A stretch of 64,000 bases of DNA from Henricia sp. BOLD:AAB3569 (Eukaryota; Echinodermata; Asteroidea; Spinulosida; Echinasteridae). The DNA lies in assembly GCA_037783545.1 (NCBI GenBank), contig JBBELK010001377.1, forward strand, positions 62,001-126,000, in the 5' to 3' direction. Below are positions 34,220-47,817 of this stretch, piece by piece. Under the pieces are notes generated by a model that was given only the letters and a program-made list of their open reading frames with translations, searched no databases and was not told the DNA's origin. Each line of letters begins with the position of its first letter. Within the stretch, counting starts at the first letter, position 1. The translations under genes and the position numbers were made by a program.

Positions 34220-36894
34220 CAAAGTGTGGTCCAAACGTCGGCAAATTTGGAGGTCGAAAAATGTTCCGGCAAACTTCAAATTTTGCATGCCCTAAACTCT
34301 CTATATTGCGCACTTGTCATAAAAAATTGACAGACTTTCGCCGGGAAATGGCAGAGAAATTTCAAAGTTTAGAAAAAACTGGGTTGAGGCTTCCTGACTG
34401 CTCTCACGCAAACCGTGGCTGTCTGTACACACCTCTTTGGGGTACTCCTGAGTTGTGCGCATGCTCAGTCATTCGGACTGTCGTTAACGCACCGCAGTTT
34501 GGCTCGGCAATTTGGTCAAAGTGTGGTCCAAACGTCGGCAAATTTGGAGGTCGAAAAATGTTCCGACGAACTTCAAATTTTGCATGCCCAAAACTCTCTA
34601 TATTGCGCACTTGTCATAAAAAATTGACAGACTTTCGCCGGGAAATGGCAGAGAAATTTCAAAGTTTAGAAAAAACTGGGTTGAGGCTTCCTGACTGCTC
34701 TCACGCAAACCGTGGCTGTCTGTACACACCTCTTTGGGGTACTCCTGAGTTGTGCGCATGCTCAGTCATTCGGACTGTCGTTAACGCACCGCAGTTTGGC
34801 TCGGCAATTTGGTCAAAGTGTGGTCCAAACGTCGGCAAATTTGGAGGTCGAAAAATGTTCCGACGAACTTCAAATTTTGCATGCCCTAAACTCTCTATAT
34901 TGCGCACTTGTCATACAAAATTGACAGACTTTCGCCGGGAAATGGCAGATAAATTTCAAAGTTTAGAAAAAACTGGGTCGAGGCTTCCTGACTGCTCTCA
35001 CGCAAACCGTGGCTGTCTGTACACACCTCTTTGGGGTACTCCTGAGTTGTGCGCATGCTCAGTCATTCGGACTGTCGTTAACGCACCGCAGTTTGGCTCG
35101 GCAATTTGGTAAAAGTGTGGTCCAAACGTCGGCAAATTTGGAGGTCGAAAAATGTTCCGACGAACTTCAAATTTTGCATGCCCTAAACTCTCTATATTGC
35201 GCACTTGTCATACAAAATTGACAGACTTTCGCCGGGAAATGGCAGAGAAATTTCAAAGTTTAGAAAAAACTGGGTTGAGGCTTCCTGACTGCTCTCACGC
35301 AAACCGTGGCTGTCTGTACACACCTCTTTGGGGTACTCCTGAGTTGTGCGCATGCTCAGTCATTCGGACTGTCGTTAACGCACCGCAGTTTGGCTCGGCA
35401 ATTTGGTCAAAGTGTGGTCCAAACGTCGGCAAATTTGGAGGTCGAAAAATGTTCCGACGAACTTCAAATTTTGCATGCCCAAAACTCTCTATATTGCGCA
35501 CTTGTCATAAAAAATTGACAGACTTTCGCCGGGAAATGGCAGAGAAATTTCAAAGTTTAGAAAAAACTGGGTTGAGGCTTCCTGACTGCTCTCACGCAAA
35601 CCGTGGCTGTCTGTACACACCTCTTTGGGGTACTCCTGAGTTGTGCGCATGCTCAGTCATTCGGACTGTCGTTAACGCACCGCAGTTTGGCTCGGCAATT
35701 TGGTCAAAGTGTGGTCCAAACGTCGGCAAATTTGGAGGTCGAAAAATGTTCCGACGAACTTCAAATTTTGCATGCCCTAAACTCTCTATATTGCGCACTT
35801 GTCATACAAAATTGACAGACTTTCGCCGGGAAATGGCAGATAAATTTCAAAGTTTAGAAAAAACTGGGTCGAGGCTTCCTGACTGCTCTCACGCAAACCG
35901 TGGCTGTCTGTACACACCTCTTTGGGGTACTCCTGAGTTGTGCGCATGCTCAGTCATTCGGACTGTCGTTAACGCACCGCAGTTTGGCTCGGCAATTTGG
36001 TAAAAGTGTGGTCCAAACGTCGGCAAATTTGGAGGTCGAAAAATGTTCCGACGAACTTCAAATTTTGCATGCCCTAAACTCTCTATATTGCGCACTTGTC
36101 ATACAAAATTGACAGACTTTCGCCGGGAAATGGCAGAGAAATTTCAAAGTTTAGAAAAAACTGGGTTGAGGCTTACTGACTGCTCTCACGCAAACCGTGG
36201 CTGTCTGTACACACCTCTTTGGGGTACTCCTGAGTTGTGCGCATGCTCAGTCATTCGGACTGTCGTTAACGCACCGCAGTTTGGCTCGGCAATTTGGTCA
36301 AAGTGTGGTCCAAACGTCGGCAAATTTGGAGGTCGAAAAATGTTCCGACAAACTTCAAATTTTGCATGCCCTAAACTCTCTATATTGCGCACTTGTCATA
36401 AAAAATTGACAGACTTTCGCCGGGAAATGGCAGAGAAATTTCAAAGTTTAGAAAAAACTGGGTTGAGGCTTCCTGACTGCTCTCACGCAAACCGTGGCTG
36501 TCTGTACACACCTCTTTGGGGTACTCCTGAGTTGTGCGCATGCTCAGTCATTCGGACTGTCGTTAACGCACCGCAGTTTGGCTCGGCAATTTGGTCAAAG
36601 TGTGGTCCAAACGTCGGCAAATTTGGAGGTCGAAAAATGTTCCGACGAACTTCAAATTTTGCATGCCCTAAACTCTCTATATTGCGCACTTGTCATACAA
36701 AATTGACAGACTTTCGCCGGGAAATGGCAGATAAATTTCAAAGTTTAGAAAAAACTGGGTCGAGGCTTCCTGACTGCTCTCACGCAAACCGTGGCTGTCT
36801 GTACACACCTCTTTGGGGTACTCCTGAGTTGTGCGCATGCTCAGTCATTCGGACTGTCGTTAACGCACCGCAGTTTGGCTCGGCAATTTGGTAA
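34220..36894 (+). repeat. 891-bp trimeric higher-order repeat with amplified stop variant
   Basis: Three-monomer units recur exactly. TTTGGTAAAAGTG (others TTTGGTCAAAGTG) is at 35110, 36001 and 36892, and GCAGATAAATTTC is at about 34950, 35841 and 36732. The C-to-A change puts TAA into the otherwise open forward frame, so three open frames end at 35112, 36003 and 36894. The first interval carries GCCCAAAACTC and the second carries TTACTGAC with CGACAAACT, so the trimers are already diverging. Confidence 0.88.
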
Positions 36895-36933
36895 AAGTGT
36901 GGTCCAAACGTCGGCAAATTTGGAGGTCGAAAA

Positions 36934-39900
36934 ATGTTCCGACGAACTTCAAATTTTGCATGCCCTAAACTCTCTATATTGCGCACTTGTCATACAAAAT
37001 TGACAGACTTTCGCCGGGAAATGGCAGAGAAATTTCAAAGTTTAGAAAAAACTGGGTTGAGGCTTACTGACTGCTCTCACGCAAACCGTGGCTGTCTGTA
37101 CACACCTCTTTGGGGTACTCCTGAGTTGTGCGCATGCTCAGTCATTCGGACTGTCGTTAACGCACCGCAGTTTGGCTCGGCAATTTGGTCAAAGTGTGGT
37201 CCAAACGTCGGCAAATTTGGAGGTCGAAAAATGTTCCGACAAACTTCAAATTTTGCATGCCCTAAACTCTCTATATTGCGCACTTGTCATAAAAAATTGA
37301 CAGACTTTCGCCGGGAAATGGCAGAGAAATTTCAAAGTTTAGAAAAAACTGGGTTGAGGCTTCCTGACTGCTCTCACGCAAACCGTGGCTGTCTGTACAC
37401 ACCTCTTTGGGGTACTCCTGAGTTGTGCGCATGCTCAGTCATTCGGACTGTCGTTAACGCACCGCAGTTTGGCTCGGCAATTTGGTCAAAGTGTGGTCCA
37501 AACGTCGGCAAATTTGGAGGTCGAAAAATGTTCCGACGAACTTCAAATTTTGCATGCCCTAAACTCTCTATATTGCGCACTTGTCATAACAAATTGACAG
37601 ACTTTCGCCGGGAAATGGCAGAGAAATTTCAAAGTTTAGAAAAAACTGGGTTGAGGCTTCCTGACTGCTCTCACGCAAACCGTGGCTGTCTGTACACACC
37701 TCTTTGGGGTACTCCTGAGTTGTGCGCATGCTCAGTCATTCGGACTGTCGTTAACGCACCGCAGTTTGGATCGGCAATTTGGTCAAAGTGTGGTCCAAAC
37801 GTCGGCAAATTTGGAGGTCGAAAAATGTTCCGACGAACTTCAAATTTTGCATGCCCTAAACTCTCTATATTGCGCACTTGTCATACAAAATTGACAGACT
37901 TTCGCCGGGAAATGGCAGAGAAATTTCAAAGTTTAGAAAAAACTGGGTCGAGGCTTCCTGACTGCTCTCACGCAAACCGTGGCTGTCTGTACACACCTCT
38001 TTGGGGTACTCCTGAGTTGTGCGCATGCTCAGTCATTCGGACTGTCGTTAACGCACCGCAGTTTGGCTCGGCAATTTGGTCAAAGTGTGGTCCAAACGTC
38101 GGCAAATTTGGAGGTCGAAAAATGTTCCGACAAACTTCAAATTTTGCATGCCCTAAACTCTCTATATTGCGCACTTGTCATAAAAAATTGACAGACTTTC
38201 GCCGGGAAATGGCAGAGAAATTTCAAAGTTTAGAAAAAACTGGGTTGAGGCTTCCTGACTGCTCTCACGCAAACCGTGGCTGTCTGTACACACCTCTTTG
38301 GGGTACTCCTGAGTTGTGCGCATGCTCAGTCATTCGGACTGTCGTTAACGCACCGCAGTTTGGCTCGGCAATTTGGTCAAAGTGTGGTCCAAACGTCGGC
38401 AAATTTGGAGGTCGAAAAATGTTCCGACGAACTTCAAATTTTGCATGCCCTAAACTCTCTATATTGCGCACTTGTCATAAAAAATTGACAGACTTTCGCC
38501 GGGAAATGGCAGAGAAATTTCAAAGTTTAGAAAAAACTGGGTTGAGGCTTCCTGACTGCTCTCACGCAAACCGTGGCTGTCTGTACACACCTCTTTGGGG
38601 TACTCCTGAGTTGTGCGCATGCTCAGTCATTCGGACTGTCGTTAACGCACCGCAGTTTGGATCGGCAATTTGGTCAAAGTGTGGTCCAAACGTCGGCAAA
38701 TTTGGAGGTCGAAAAATGTTCCGACGAACTTCAAATTTTGCATGCCCTAAACTCTCTATATTGCGCACTTGTCATACAAAATTGACAGACTTTCGCCGGG
38801 AAATGGCAGAGAAATTTCAAAGTTTAGAAAAAACTGGGTCGAGGCTTCCTGACTGCTCTCACGCAAACCGTGGCTGTCTGTACACACCTCTTTGGGGTAC
38901 TCCTGAGTTGTGCGCATGCTCAGTCATTCGGACTGTCGTTAACGCACCGCAGTTTGGCTCGGCAATTTGGTCAAAGTGTGGTCCAAACGTCGGCAAATTT
39001 GGAGGTCGAAAAATGTTCCGACGAACTTCAAATTTTGCATGCCCTAAACTCTCTATATTGCGCACTTGTCATAAAAAATTGACAGACTTTCGCCGGGAAA
39101 TGGCAGAGAAATTTCAAAGTTTAGAAAAAACTGGGTTGAGGCTTCTTGACTGCTCTCACGCAAACCGTGGCTGTCTGTACACACCTCTTTGGGGTACTCC
39201 TGAGTTGTGCGCATGCTCAGTCATTCGGACTGTCGTTAACGCACCGCAGTTTGGCTCGGCAATTTGGTCAAAGTGTGGTCCAAACGTCGGCAAATTTGGA
39301 GGTCGAAAAATGTTCCGACGAACTTCAAATTTTGCATGCCCCAAACTCTCTATATTGCGCACTTGTCATAAAAAATTGACAGACTTTCGCCGGGAAATGG
39401 CAGAGAAATGTCAAAGTTTAGAAAAAACTGGGTTGAGGCTTCCTGACTGCTCTCACGCAAACCGTGGCTGTCTGTACACACCTCTTTGGGGTACTCCTGA
39501 GTTGTGCGCATGCTCAGTCATTCGGACTGTCGTTAACGCACCGCAGTTTGGCTCGGCAATTTGGTCAAAGTGTGGTCCAAACGTCGGCAAATTTGGAGGT
39601 CGAAAAGTGTTCCGACGAACTTCAAATTTTGCATGCCCTAAACTCTCTATATTGCGCACTTGTCATACAAAATTGACAGACTTTCGCCGGGAAATGGCAG
39701 AGAAATTTCAAAGTTTAGAAAAAAATGGGTTGAGGCTTCCTGACTGCTCTCACGCAAACCGTGGCTGTCTGTACACACCTCTTTGGGGTACTCCTGAGTT
39801 GTGCGCATGCTCAGTCATTCGGACTGTCGTTAACGCACCGCAGTTTGGCTCGGCAATTTGGTCAAAGTGTGGTCCAAACGTCGGCAAATTTGGTGGTCGA

Positions 39901-42900
39901 AAAATGTTCCGACGAACTTCAAATTTTGCATGCCCTAAACTCTCTATATTGCGCACTTGTCATACAAAATTGACAGACTTTCGCCGGGAAATGGCAGAGA
40001 AATTTCAAAGTTTAGAAAAAACTGGGTTGAGGCTTCCTGACTGCTCTCACGCAAACCGTGGCTGTCTGTACACACCTCTTTGGGGTACTCCTGAGTTGTG
40101 CGCATGCTCAGTCATTCGGACTGTCGTTAACGCACCGCAGTTTGGCTCGGCAATTTGGTCAAAGTGTGGTCCAAACGTCGGCAAATTTGGAGGTCGAAAA
40201 ATGTTCCGACGAACTTCAAATGTTGCATGCCCTAAACTCTCTATATTGCGCACTTGTCATACAAAATTGACAGACTTTCGCCGGGAAATGGCAGAGAAAT
40301 TTCAAAGTTTAGAAAAAACTGGGTTGAGGCTTCCTGACTGCTCTCACGCAAACCGTGGCTGTCTGTACACACCTCTTTGGGGTACTCCTGAGTTGTGCGC
40401 ATGCTCAGTCATTCGGACTGTCGTTAACGCACCGCAGTTTGGCTCGGCAATTTGGTCAAAGTGTGGTCCAAACGTCGGCAAATTTGGAGGTCGAAAAATG
40501 TTCCGACGAACTTCAAATTTTGCATGCCCTAAACTCTCTATATTGCGCACTTGTCATACAAAATTGACAGACTTTCGCCGGGAAATGGCAGAGAAATTTC
40601 AAAGTTTAGAAAAAACTGGGTTGAGGCTTCCTGACTGCTCTCACGCAAACCGTGGCTGTCTGTACACACCTCTTTGGGGTACTCCTGAGTTGTGCGCATG
40701 CTCAGTCATTCGGACTGTCGTTAACGCACCGCAGTTTGGCTCGGCAATTTGGTCAAAGTGTGGTCCAAACGTCGGCAAATTTGGAGGTCGAAAAATGTTC
40801 CGACGAACTTCAAATTTTGCATGCCCTAAACTCTCTATATTGCGCACTTGTCATACAAAATTGACAGACTTTCGCCGGGAAATGGCAGAGAAATTTCAAA
40901 GTTTAGAAAAAACTGGGTTGAGGCTTCCTGACTGCTCTCACGCAAACCGTGGCTGTCTGTACACACCTCTTTGGGGTACTCCTGAGTTGTGCGCATGCTC
41001 AGTCATTCGGACTGTCGTTAACGCACCGCAGTTTGGCTCGGCAATTTGGTCAAAGTGTGGTCCAAACGTCGGCAAATTTGGAGGTCGAAAAATGTTCCGA
41101 CGAACTTCAAATTTTGCATGCCCTAAACTCTCTATATTGCGCACTTGTCATACAAAATTGACAGACTTTCGCCGGGAAATGGCAGAGAAATTTCAAAGTT
41201 TAGAAAAAACTGGGTTGAGGCTTACTGACTGCTCTCACGCAAACCGTGGCTGTCTGTACACACCTCTTTGGGGTACTCCTGAGTTGTGCGCATGCTCAGT
41301 CATTCGGACTGTCGTTAACGCACCGCAGTTTGGCTCGGCAATTTGGTCAAAGTGTGGTCCAAACGTCGGCAAATTTGGAGGTCGAAAAATGTTCCGACGA
41401 ACTTCAAATTTTGCATGCCCTAAACTCTCTAAATTGCGCACTTGTCATAAAAAATTGACAGACTTTCGCCGGGAAATGGCAGAGAAATTTCAAAGTTTAG
41501 AAAAAACTGGGTTGAGGCTTCCTGACTGCTCTCACGCAAACCGTGGCTGTCTGTACACACCTCTTTGGGGTACTCCTGAGTTGTGCGCATGCTCAGTCAT
41601 TCGGACTGTCGTTAACGCACCGCAGTTTGGCTCGGCAATTTGGTCAAAGTGTGGTCCAAACGTCGGCAAATTTGGAGGTCGAAAAATGTTCCGACGAACT
41701 TCAAATTTTGCATGCCCTAAACTCTCTATATTGCGCACTTGTCATAAAAAATTGACAGACTTTCGCCGGGAAATGGCAGAGAAATTTCAAAGTTTAGAAA
41801 AAACTGGGTTGAGGCTTCTTGACTGCTCTCACGCAAACCGTGGCTGTCTGTACACACCTCTTTGGGGTACTCCTGAGTTGTGCGCATGCTCAGTCATTCG
41901 GACTGTCGTTAACGCACCGCAGTTTGGCTCGGCAATTTGGTCAAAGTGTGGTCCAAACGTCGGCAAATTTGGAGGTCGAAAAATGTTCCGACGAACTTCA
42001 AATTTTGCATGCCCCAAACTCTCTATATTGCGCACTTGTCATAAAAAATTGACAGACTTTCGCCGGGAAATGGCAGAGAAATGTCAAAGTTTAGAAAAAA
42101 CTGGGTTGAGGCTTCCTGACTGCTCTCACGCAAACCGTGGCTGTCTGTACACACCTCTTTGGGGTACTCCTGAGTTGTGCGCATGCTCAGTCATTCGGAC
42201 TGTCGTTAACGCACCGCAGTTTGGCTCGGCAATTTGGTCAAAGTGTGGTCCAAACGTCGGCAAATTTGGAGGTCGAAAAATGTTCCGACGAACTTTAAAT
42301 TTTGCATGCCCTAAACTCTCTATATTGCGCACTTGTCATACAAAATTGACAGACTTTCGCCGGGAAATGGCAGAGAAATTTCAAAGTTTAGAAAAAACTG
42401 GGTTGAGGCTTCCTGACTGCTCTCACGCAAACCGTGGCTGTCTGTACACACCTCTTTGGGGTACTCCTGAGTTGTGCGCATGCTCAGTCATTCGGACTGT
42501 CGTTAACGCACCGCAGTTTGGCTCGGCAATTTGGTCAAAGTGTGGTCCAAACGTCGGCAAATTTGGAGGTCGAAAAATGTTCCGACGAACTTCAAATGTT
42601 GCATGCCCTAAACTCTCTATATTGCGCACTTGTCATACAAAATTGACAGACTTTCGCCGGGAAATGGCAGAGAAATTTCAAAGTTTAGAAAAAACTGGGT
42701 TGAGGCTTCCTGACTGCTCTCACGCAAACCGTGGCTGTCTGTACACACCTCTTTGGGGTACTCCTGAGTTGTGCGCATGCTCAGTCATTCGGACTGTCGT
42801 TAACGCACCGCAGTTTGGCTCGGCAATTTGGTCAAAGTGTGGTCCAAACGTCGGCAAATTTGGAGGTCGAAAAATGTTCCGACGAACTTCAAATTTTGCA

Positions 42901-45900
42901 TGCCCTAAACTCTCTATATTGCGCACTTGTCATACAAAATTGACAGACTTTCGCCGGGAAATGGCAGAGAAATTTCAAAGTTTAGAAAAAACTGGGTTGA
43001 GGCTTCCTGACTGCTCTCACGCAAACCGTGGCTGTCTGTACACACCTCTTTGGGGTACTCCTGAGTTGTGCGCATGCTCAGTCATTCGGACTGTCGTTAA
43101 CGCACCGCAGTTTGGCTCGGCAATTTGGTCAAAGTGTGGTCCAAACGTCGGCAAATTTGGAGGTCGAAAAATGTTCCGACGAACTTCAAATTTTGCATGC
43201 CCTAAACTCTCTATATTGCGCACTTGTCATACAAAATTGACAGACTTTCGCCGGGAAATGGCAGAGAAATTTCAAAGTTTAGAAAAAACTGGGTTGAGGC
43301 TTCCTGACTGCTCTCACGCAAACCGTGGCTGTCTGTACACACCTCTTTGGGGTACTCCTGAGTTGTGCGCATGCTCAGTCATTCGGACTGTCGTTAACGC
43401 ACCGCAGTTTGGCTCGGCAATTTGGTCAAAGTGTGGTCCAAACGTCGGCAAATTTGGAGGTCGAAAAATGTTCCGACGAACTTCAAATTTTGCATGCCCT
43501 AAACTCTCTATATTGCGCACTTGTCATACAAAATTGACAGACTTTCGCCGGGAAATGGCAGAGAAATTTCAAAGTTTAGAAAAAACTGGGTTGAGGCTTA
43601 CTGACTGCTCTCACGCAAACCGTGGCTGTCTGTACACACCTCTTTGGGGTACTCCTGAGTTGTGCGCATGCTCAGTCATTCGGACTGTCGTTAACGCACC
43701 GCAGTTTGGCTCGGCAATTTGGTCAAAGTGTGGTCCAAACGTCGGCAAATTTGGAGGTCGAAAAATGTTCCGACGAACTTCAAATTTTGCATGCCCTAAA
43801 CTCTCTAAATTGCGCACTTGTCATAAAAAATTGACAGACTTTCGCCGGGAAATGGCAGAGAAATTTCAAAGTTTAGAAAAAACTGGGTTGAGGCTTCCTG
43901 ACTGCTCTCACGCAAACCGTGGCTGTCTGTACACACCTCTTTGGGGTACTCCTGAGTTGTGCGCATGCTCAGTCATTCGGACTGTCGTTAACGCACCGCA
44001 GTTTGGCTCGGCAATTTGGTCAAAGTGTGGTCCAAACGTCGGCAAATTTGGAGGTCGAAAAATGTTCCGACGAACTTCAAATTTTGCATGCCCTAAACTC
44101 TCTATATTGCGCACTTGTCATAAAAAATTGACAGACTTTCGCCAGGAAATGGCAGAGAAATTTCAAAGTTTAGAAAAAACTGGGTTGAGGCTTCTTGACT
44201 GCTCTCACGCAAACCGTGGCTGTCTGTACACACCTCTTTGGGGTACTCCTGAGTTGTGCGCATGCTCAGTCATTCGGACTGTCGTTAACGCACCGCAGTT
44301 TGGCTCGGCAATTTGGTCAAAGTGTGGTCCAAACGTCGGCAAATTTGGAGGTCGAAAAATGTTCCGACGAACTTCAAATTTTGCATGCCCCAAACTCTCT
44401 ATATTGCGCACTTGTCATAAAAAATTGACAGACTTTCGCCGGGAAATGGCAGAGAAATTTCAAAGTTTAGAAAAAACTGGGTTGAGGCTTACTGACTGCT
44501 CTCACGCAAACCGTGGCTGTCTGTACACACCTCTTTGGGGTACTCCTGAGTTGTGCGCATGCTCAGTCATTCGGACTGTCGTTAACGCACCGCAGTTTGG
44601 CTCGGCAATTTGGTCAAAGTGTGGTCCAAACGTCGGCAAATTTGGAGGTCGAAAAATGTTCCGACGAACTTCAAATTTTGCATGCCCTAAACTCTCTAAA
44701 TTGCGCACTTGTCATAAAAAATTGACAGACTTTCGCCGGGAAATGGCAGAGAAATTTCAAAGTTTAGAAAAAACTGGGTTGAGGCTTCCTGACTGCTCTC
44801 ACGCAAACCGTGGCTGTCTGTACACACCTCTTTGGGGTACTCCTGAGTTGTGCGCATGCTCAGTCATTCGGACTGTCGTTAACGCACCGCAGTTTGGCTC
44901 GGCAATTTGGTCAAAGTGTGGTCCAAACGTCGGCAAATTTGGAGGTCGAAAAATGTTCCGACGAACTTCAAATTTTGCATGCCCTAAACTCTCTATATTG
45001 CGCACTTGTCATACAAAATTGACAGACTTTCGCCGGGAAATGGCAGAGAAATTTCAAAGTTTAGAAAAAACTGGGTCGAGGCTTCCTGACTGCTCTCACG
45101 CAAACCGTGGCTGTCTGTACACACCTCTTTGGGGTACTCCTGAGTTGTGCGCATGCTCAGTCATTCGGACTGTCGTTAACGCACCGCAGTTTGGCTCGGC
45201 AATTTGGTCAAAGTGTGGTCCAAACGTCGGCAAATTTGGAGGTCGAAAAATGTTCCGACGAACTTCAAATGTTGCATGCCCTAAACTCTCTATATTGCGC
45301 ACTTGTCATACAAAATTGACAGACTTTCGCCGGGAAATGGCAGAGAAATTTCAAAGTTTAGAAAAAACTGGGTTGAGGCTTCCTGACTGCTCTCACGCAA
45401 ACCGTGGCTGTCTGTACACACCTCTTTGGGGTACTCCTGAGTTGTGCGCATGCTCAGTCATTCGGACTGTCGTTAACGCACCGCAGTTTGGCTCGGCAAT
45501 TTGGTCAAAGTGTGGTCCAAACGTCGGCAAATTTGGAGGTCGAAAAATGTTCCGACGAACTTCAAATTTTGCATGCCCTAAACTCTCTATATTGCGCACT
45601 TGTCATACAAAATTGACAGACTTTCGCCGGGAAATGGCAGAGAAATTTCAAAGTTTAGAAAAAACTGGGTTGAGGCTTCCTGACTGCTCTCACGCAAACC
45701 GTGGCTGTCTGTACACACCTCTTTGGGGTACTCCTGAGTTGTGCGCATGCTCAGTCATTCGGACTGTCGTTAACGCACCGCAGTTTGGCTCGGCAATTTG
45801 GTCAAAGTGTGGTCCAAACGTCGGCAAATTTGGAGGTCGAAAAATGTTCCGACGAACTTCAAATTTTGCATGCCCTAAACTCTCTATATTGCGCACTTGT

Positions 45901-46278
45901 CATACAAAATTGACAGACTTTCGCCGGGAAATGGCAGAGAAATTTCAAAGTTTAGAAAAAACTGGGTTGAGGCTTCCTGACTGCTCTCACGCAAACCGTG
46001 GCTGTCTGTACACACCTCTTTGGGGTACTCCTGAGTTGTGCGCATGCTCAGTCATTCGGACTGTCGTTAACGCACCGCAGTTTGGCTCGGCAATTTGGTC
46101 AAAGTGTGGTCCAAACGTCGGCAAATTTGGAGGTCGAAAAATGTTCCGACGAACTTCAAATTTTGCATGCCCTAAACTCTCTATATTGCGCACTTGTCAT
46201 ACAAAATTGACAGACTTTCGCCGGGAAATGGCAGAGAAATTTCAAAGTTTAGAAAAAAACTGGGTTGAGGCTTACTGA
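36934..46278 (+). other. 3114-codon open frame through 31 monomers, judged non-coding
   Basis: Starting at an ATG inside AAAAATGTTCCG, this frame is open for about 31 monomers. Each 99-residue period has about seven cysteines, for example in DCSHANRGC and ELCACS. Such a frame arises whenever a monomer length divisible by three lacks stops in one frame. The differences among units in this frame are mostly amino-acid changing: P to T or L, L to S, R to Q, F to V, K to T or N. Synonymous changes are few. Family A cannot keep the frame. No signal peptide, splice site or recognised domain is visible. Similar open frames include 10968-13922, 14238-17192, 21658-25311, 52330-57027 and 59378-63607. 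They end at an extra A, a short deletion or a point stop. Coding is not excluded but is unlikely. Confidence 0.85.
38900..46260 (+). repeat. 8- and 9-monomer higher-order repeats (2376/2673 bp)
   Basis: CTTCTTGAC is at 39146, 41819 and 44195, spaced 2673 bp (nine periods) then 2376 bp (eight). AAATGTTGCATG is at about 40218, 42594 and 45267, spaced 2376 then 2673. GCCCCAAACTC follows CTTCTTGAC in each copy, and CTCTAAATTGCG occurs at about 41431, 43807 and 44698. The swap of eight- and nine-unit spacings indicates unequal exchange within a block that had already been copied. No indel occurs across the whole stretch. Confidence 0.86.
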
Positions 46279-46504
46279 CTGCTCTCACGCAAACCGTGGC
46301 TGTCTGTACACACCTCTTTGGGGTACTCCTGAGTTGTGCGCATGCTCAGTCATTCGGACTGTCGTTAACGCACCGCAGTTTGGCTCGGCAATTTGGTCAA
46401 AGTGTGGTCCAAACGTCGGCAAATTTGGAGGTCGAAAAATGTTCCGACGAACTTCAAATTTTGCATGCCCTAAACTCTCTATATTGCGCACTTGTCATAA
46501 AAAA

Positions 46505-46782
46505 TTGACAGACTTTCGCCGGGAAATGGCAGAGAAATTTCAAAGTTTAGAAAAAACTGGGTTGAGGCTTCCTGACTGCTCTCACGCAAACCGTGGCTGT
46601 CTGTATACACCTCTTTGGGGTACTCCTGAGTTGTGCGCATGCTCAGTCATTCGGACTGTCGTTAACGCACCGCAGTTTGGCTCGGCAATTTGATCAAAGT
46701 GTGGTCCAAACGTCGGCAAATTTGGAGGTCGAAAAATGTTGCATGCCCTAAACTCTCTATATTGCGCACTTGTCATAAAAAA
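46505..46782 (+). repeat. Family B monomer with 19-bp deletion (278 bp)
   Basis: AAAAATGTTGCATGCCC lacks 19 bases of the normal AAAAATGTTCCGACG...TTTTGCATG. A TT dinucleotide at both ends fits a microhomology-mediated loss. The same unit has TTTGATCAAAG (TGA stop in the open frame, at about 46691) and CTGTATACACC. I see no second copy of this deletion in the window. Confidence 0.9.
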
Positions 46783-47673
46783 TTGACAGACTTTCGCCGG
46801 GAAATGGTAGAGAAATTTCAAAGTTTAGAAAAAACTGGGTTGAGGCTTCCTGACTGCTCTCACGCAAACCGTGGCTGTCTGTACACACCTCTTTGGGGTA
46901 CTCCTGAGTTGTGCGCATGCTCAGTCATTCGGACTGTCGTTAACGCACCGCAGTTTGGCTCGGCAATTTGGTCAAAGTGTGGTCCAAACGTCGGCAAATT
47001 TGGAGGTCGAAAAATGTTCCGACGAACTTCAAATTTTGCATGCCCTAAACTCTCTATATTGCGCACTTGTCATAACAAATTGACAGACTTTCGCCGGGAA
47101 ATGGCAGAGAAATTTCAAAGTTTAGAAAAAACTGGGTTGAGGCTTCCTGACTGCTCTCACGCAAACCGTGGCTGTCTGTACACACCTCTTTGGGGTACTC
47201 CTGAGTTGTGCGCATGCTCAGTCATTCGGACTGTCGTTAACGCACCGCAGTTTGGCTCGGCAATTTGGTCAAAGTGTGGTCCAAACGTCGGCAAATTTGG
47301 AGGTCGAAAAATGTTCCGACGAACTTCAAATTTTGCATGCCCTAAACTCTCTATATTGCGCACTTGTCATACAAAATTGACAGACTTTCGCCGGGAAATG
47401 GCAGAGAAATTTCAAAGTTTAGAAAAAACTGGGTCGAGGCTTCCTGACTGCTCTCACGCAAACCGTGGCTGTCTGTACACACCTCTTTGGGGTACTCCTG
47501 AGTTGTGCGCATGCTCAGTCATTCGGACTGTCGTTAACGCACCGCAGTTTGGCTCGGCAATTTGGTCAAAGTGTGGTCCAAACGTCGGCAAATTTGGAGG
47601 TCGAAAAATGTTCCGAAGAACTTCAAATTTTGCATGCCCTAAACTCTCTATATTGCGCACTTGTCATTAAAAA

Positions 47674-47817
47674 TTGACAGACTTTCGCCGGTTTGGCTCG
47701 GCAATTTGGTCAAAGTGTGGTCCAAACGTCGGCAAATTTGGAGGTCGAAAAATGTTCCGACGAACTTCAAATTTTGCATGCCCTAAACTCTCTATATTGC
47801 GCACTTGTCATACAAAA
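47674..47817 (+). repeat. Third half monomer of family B (144 bp)
   Basis: It has the same CGCCGG/TTTGGCTCGG join as at 29596 and 31226, about 16.5 kb further on, but with the ordinary A run after it. The preceding unit ends TTGTCATTAAAAATTG, a private change that puts a stop in the open frame, and it also has TTCCGAAGAACT. Confidence 0.9.
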
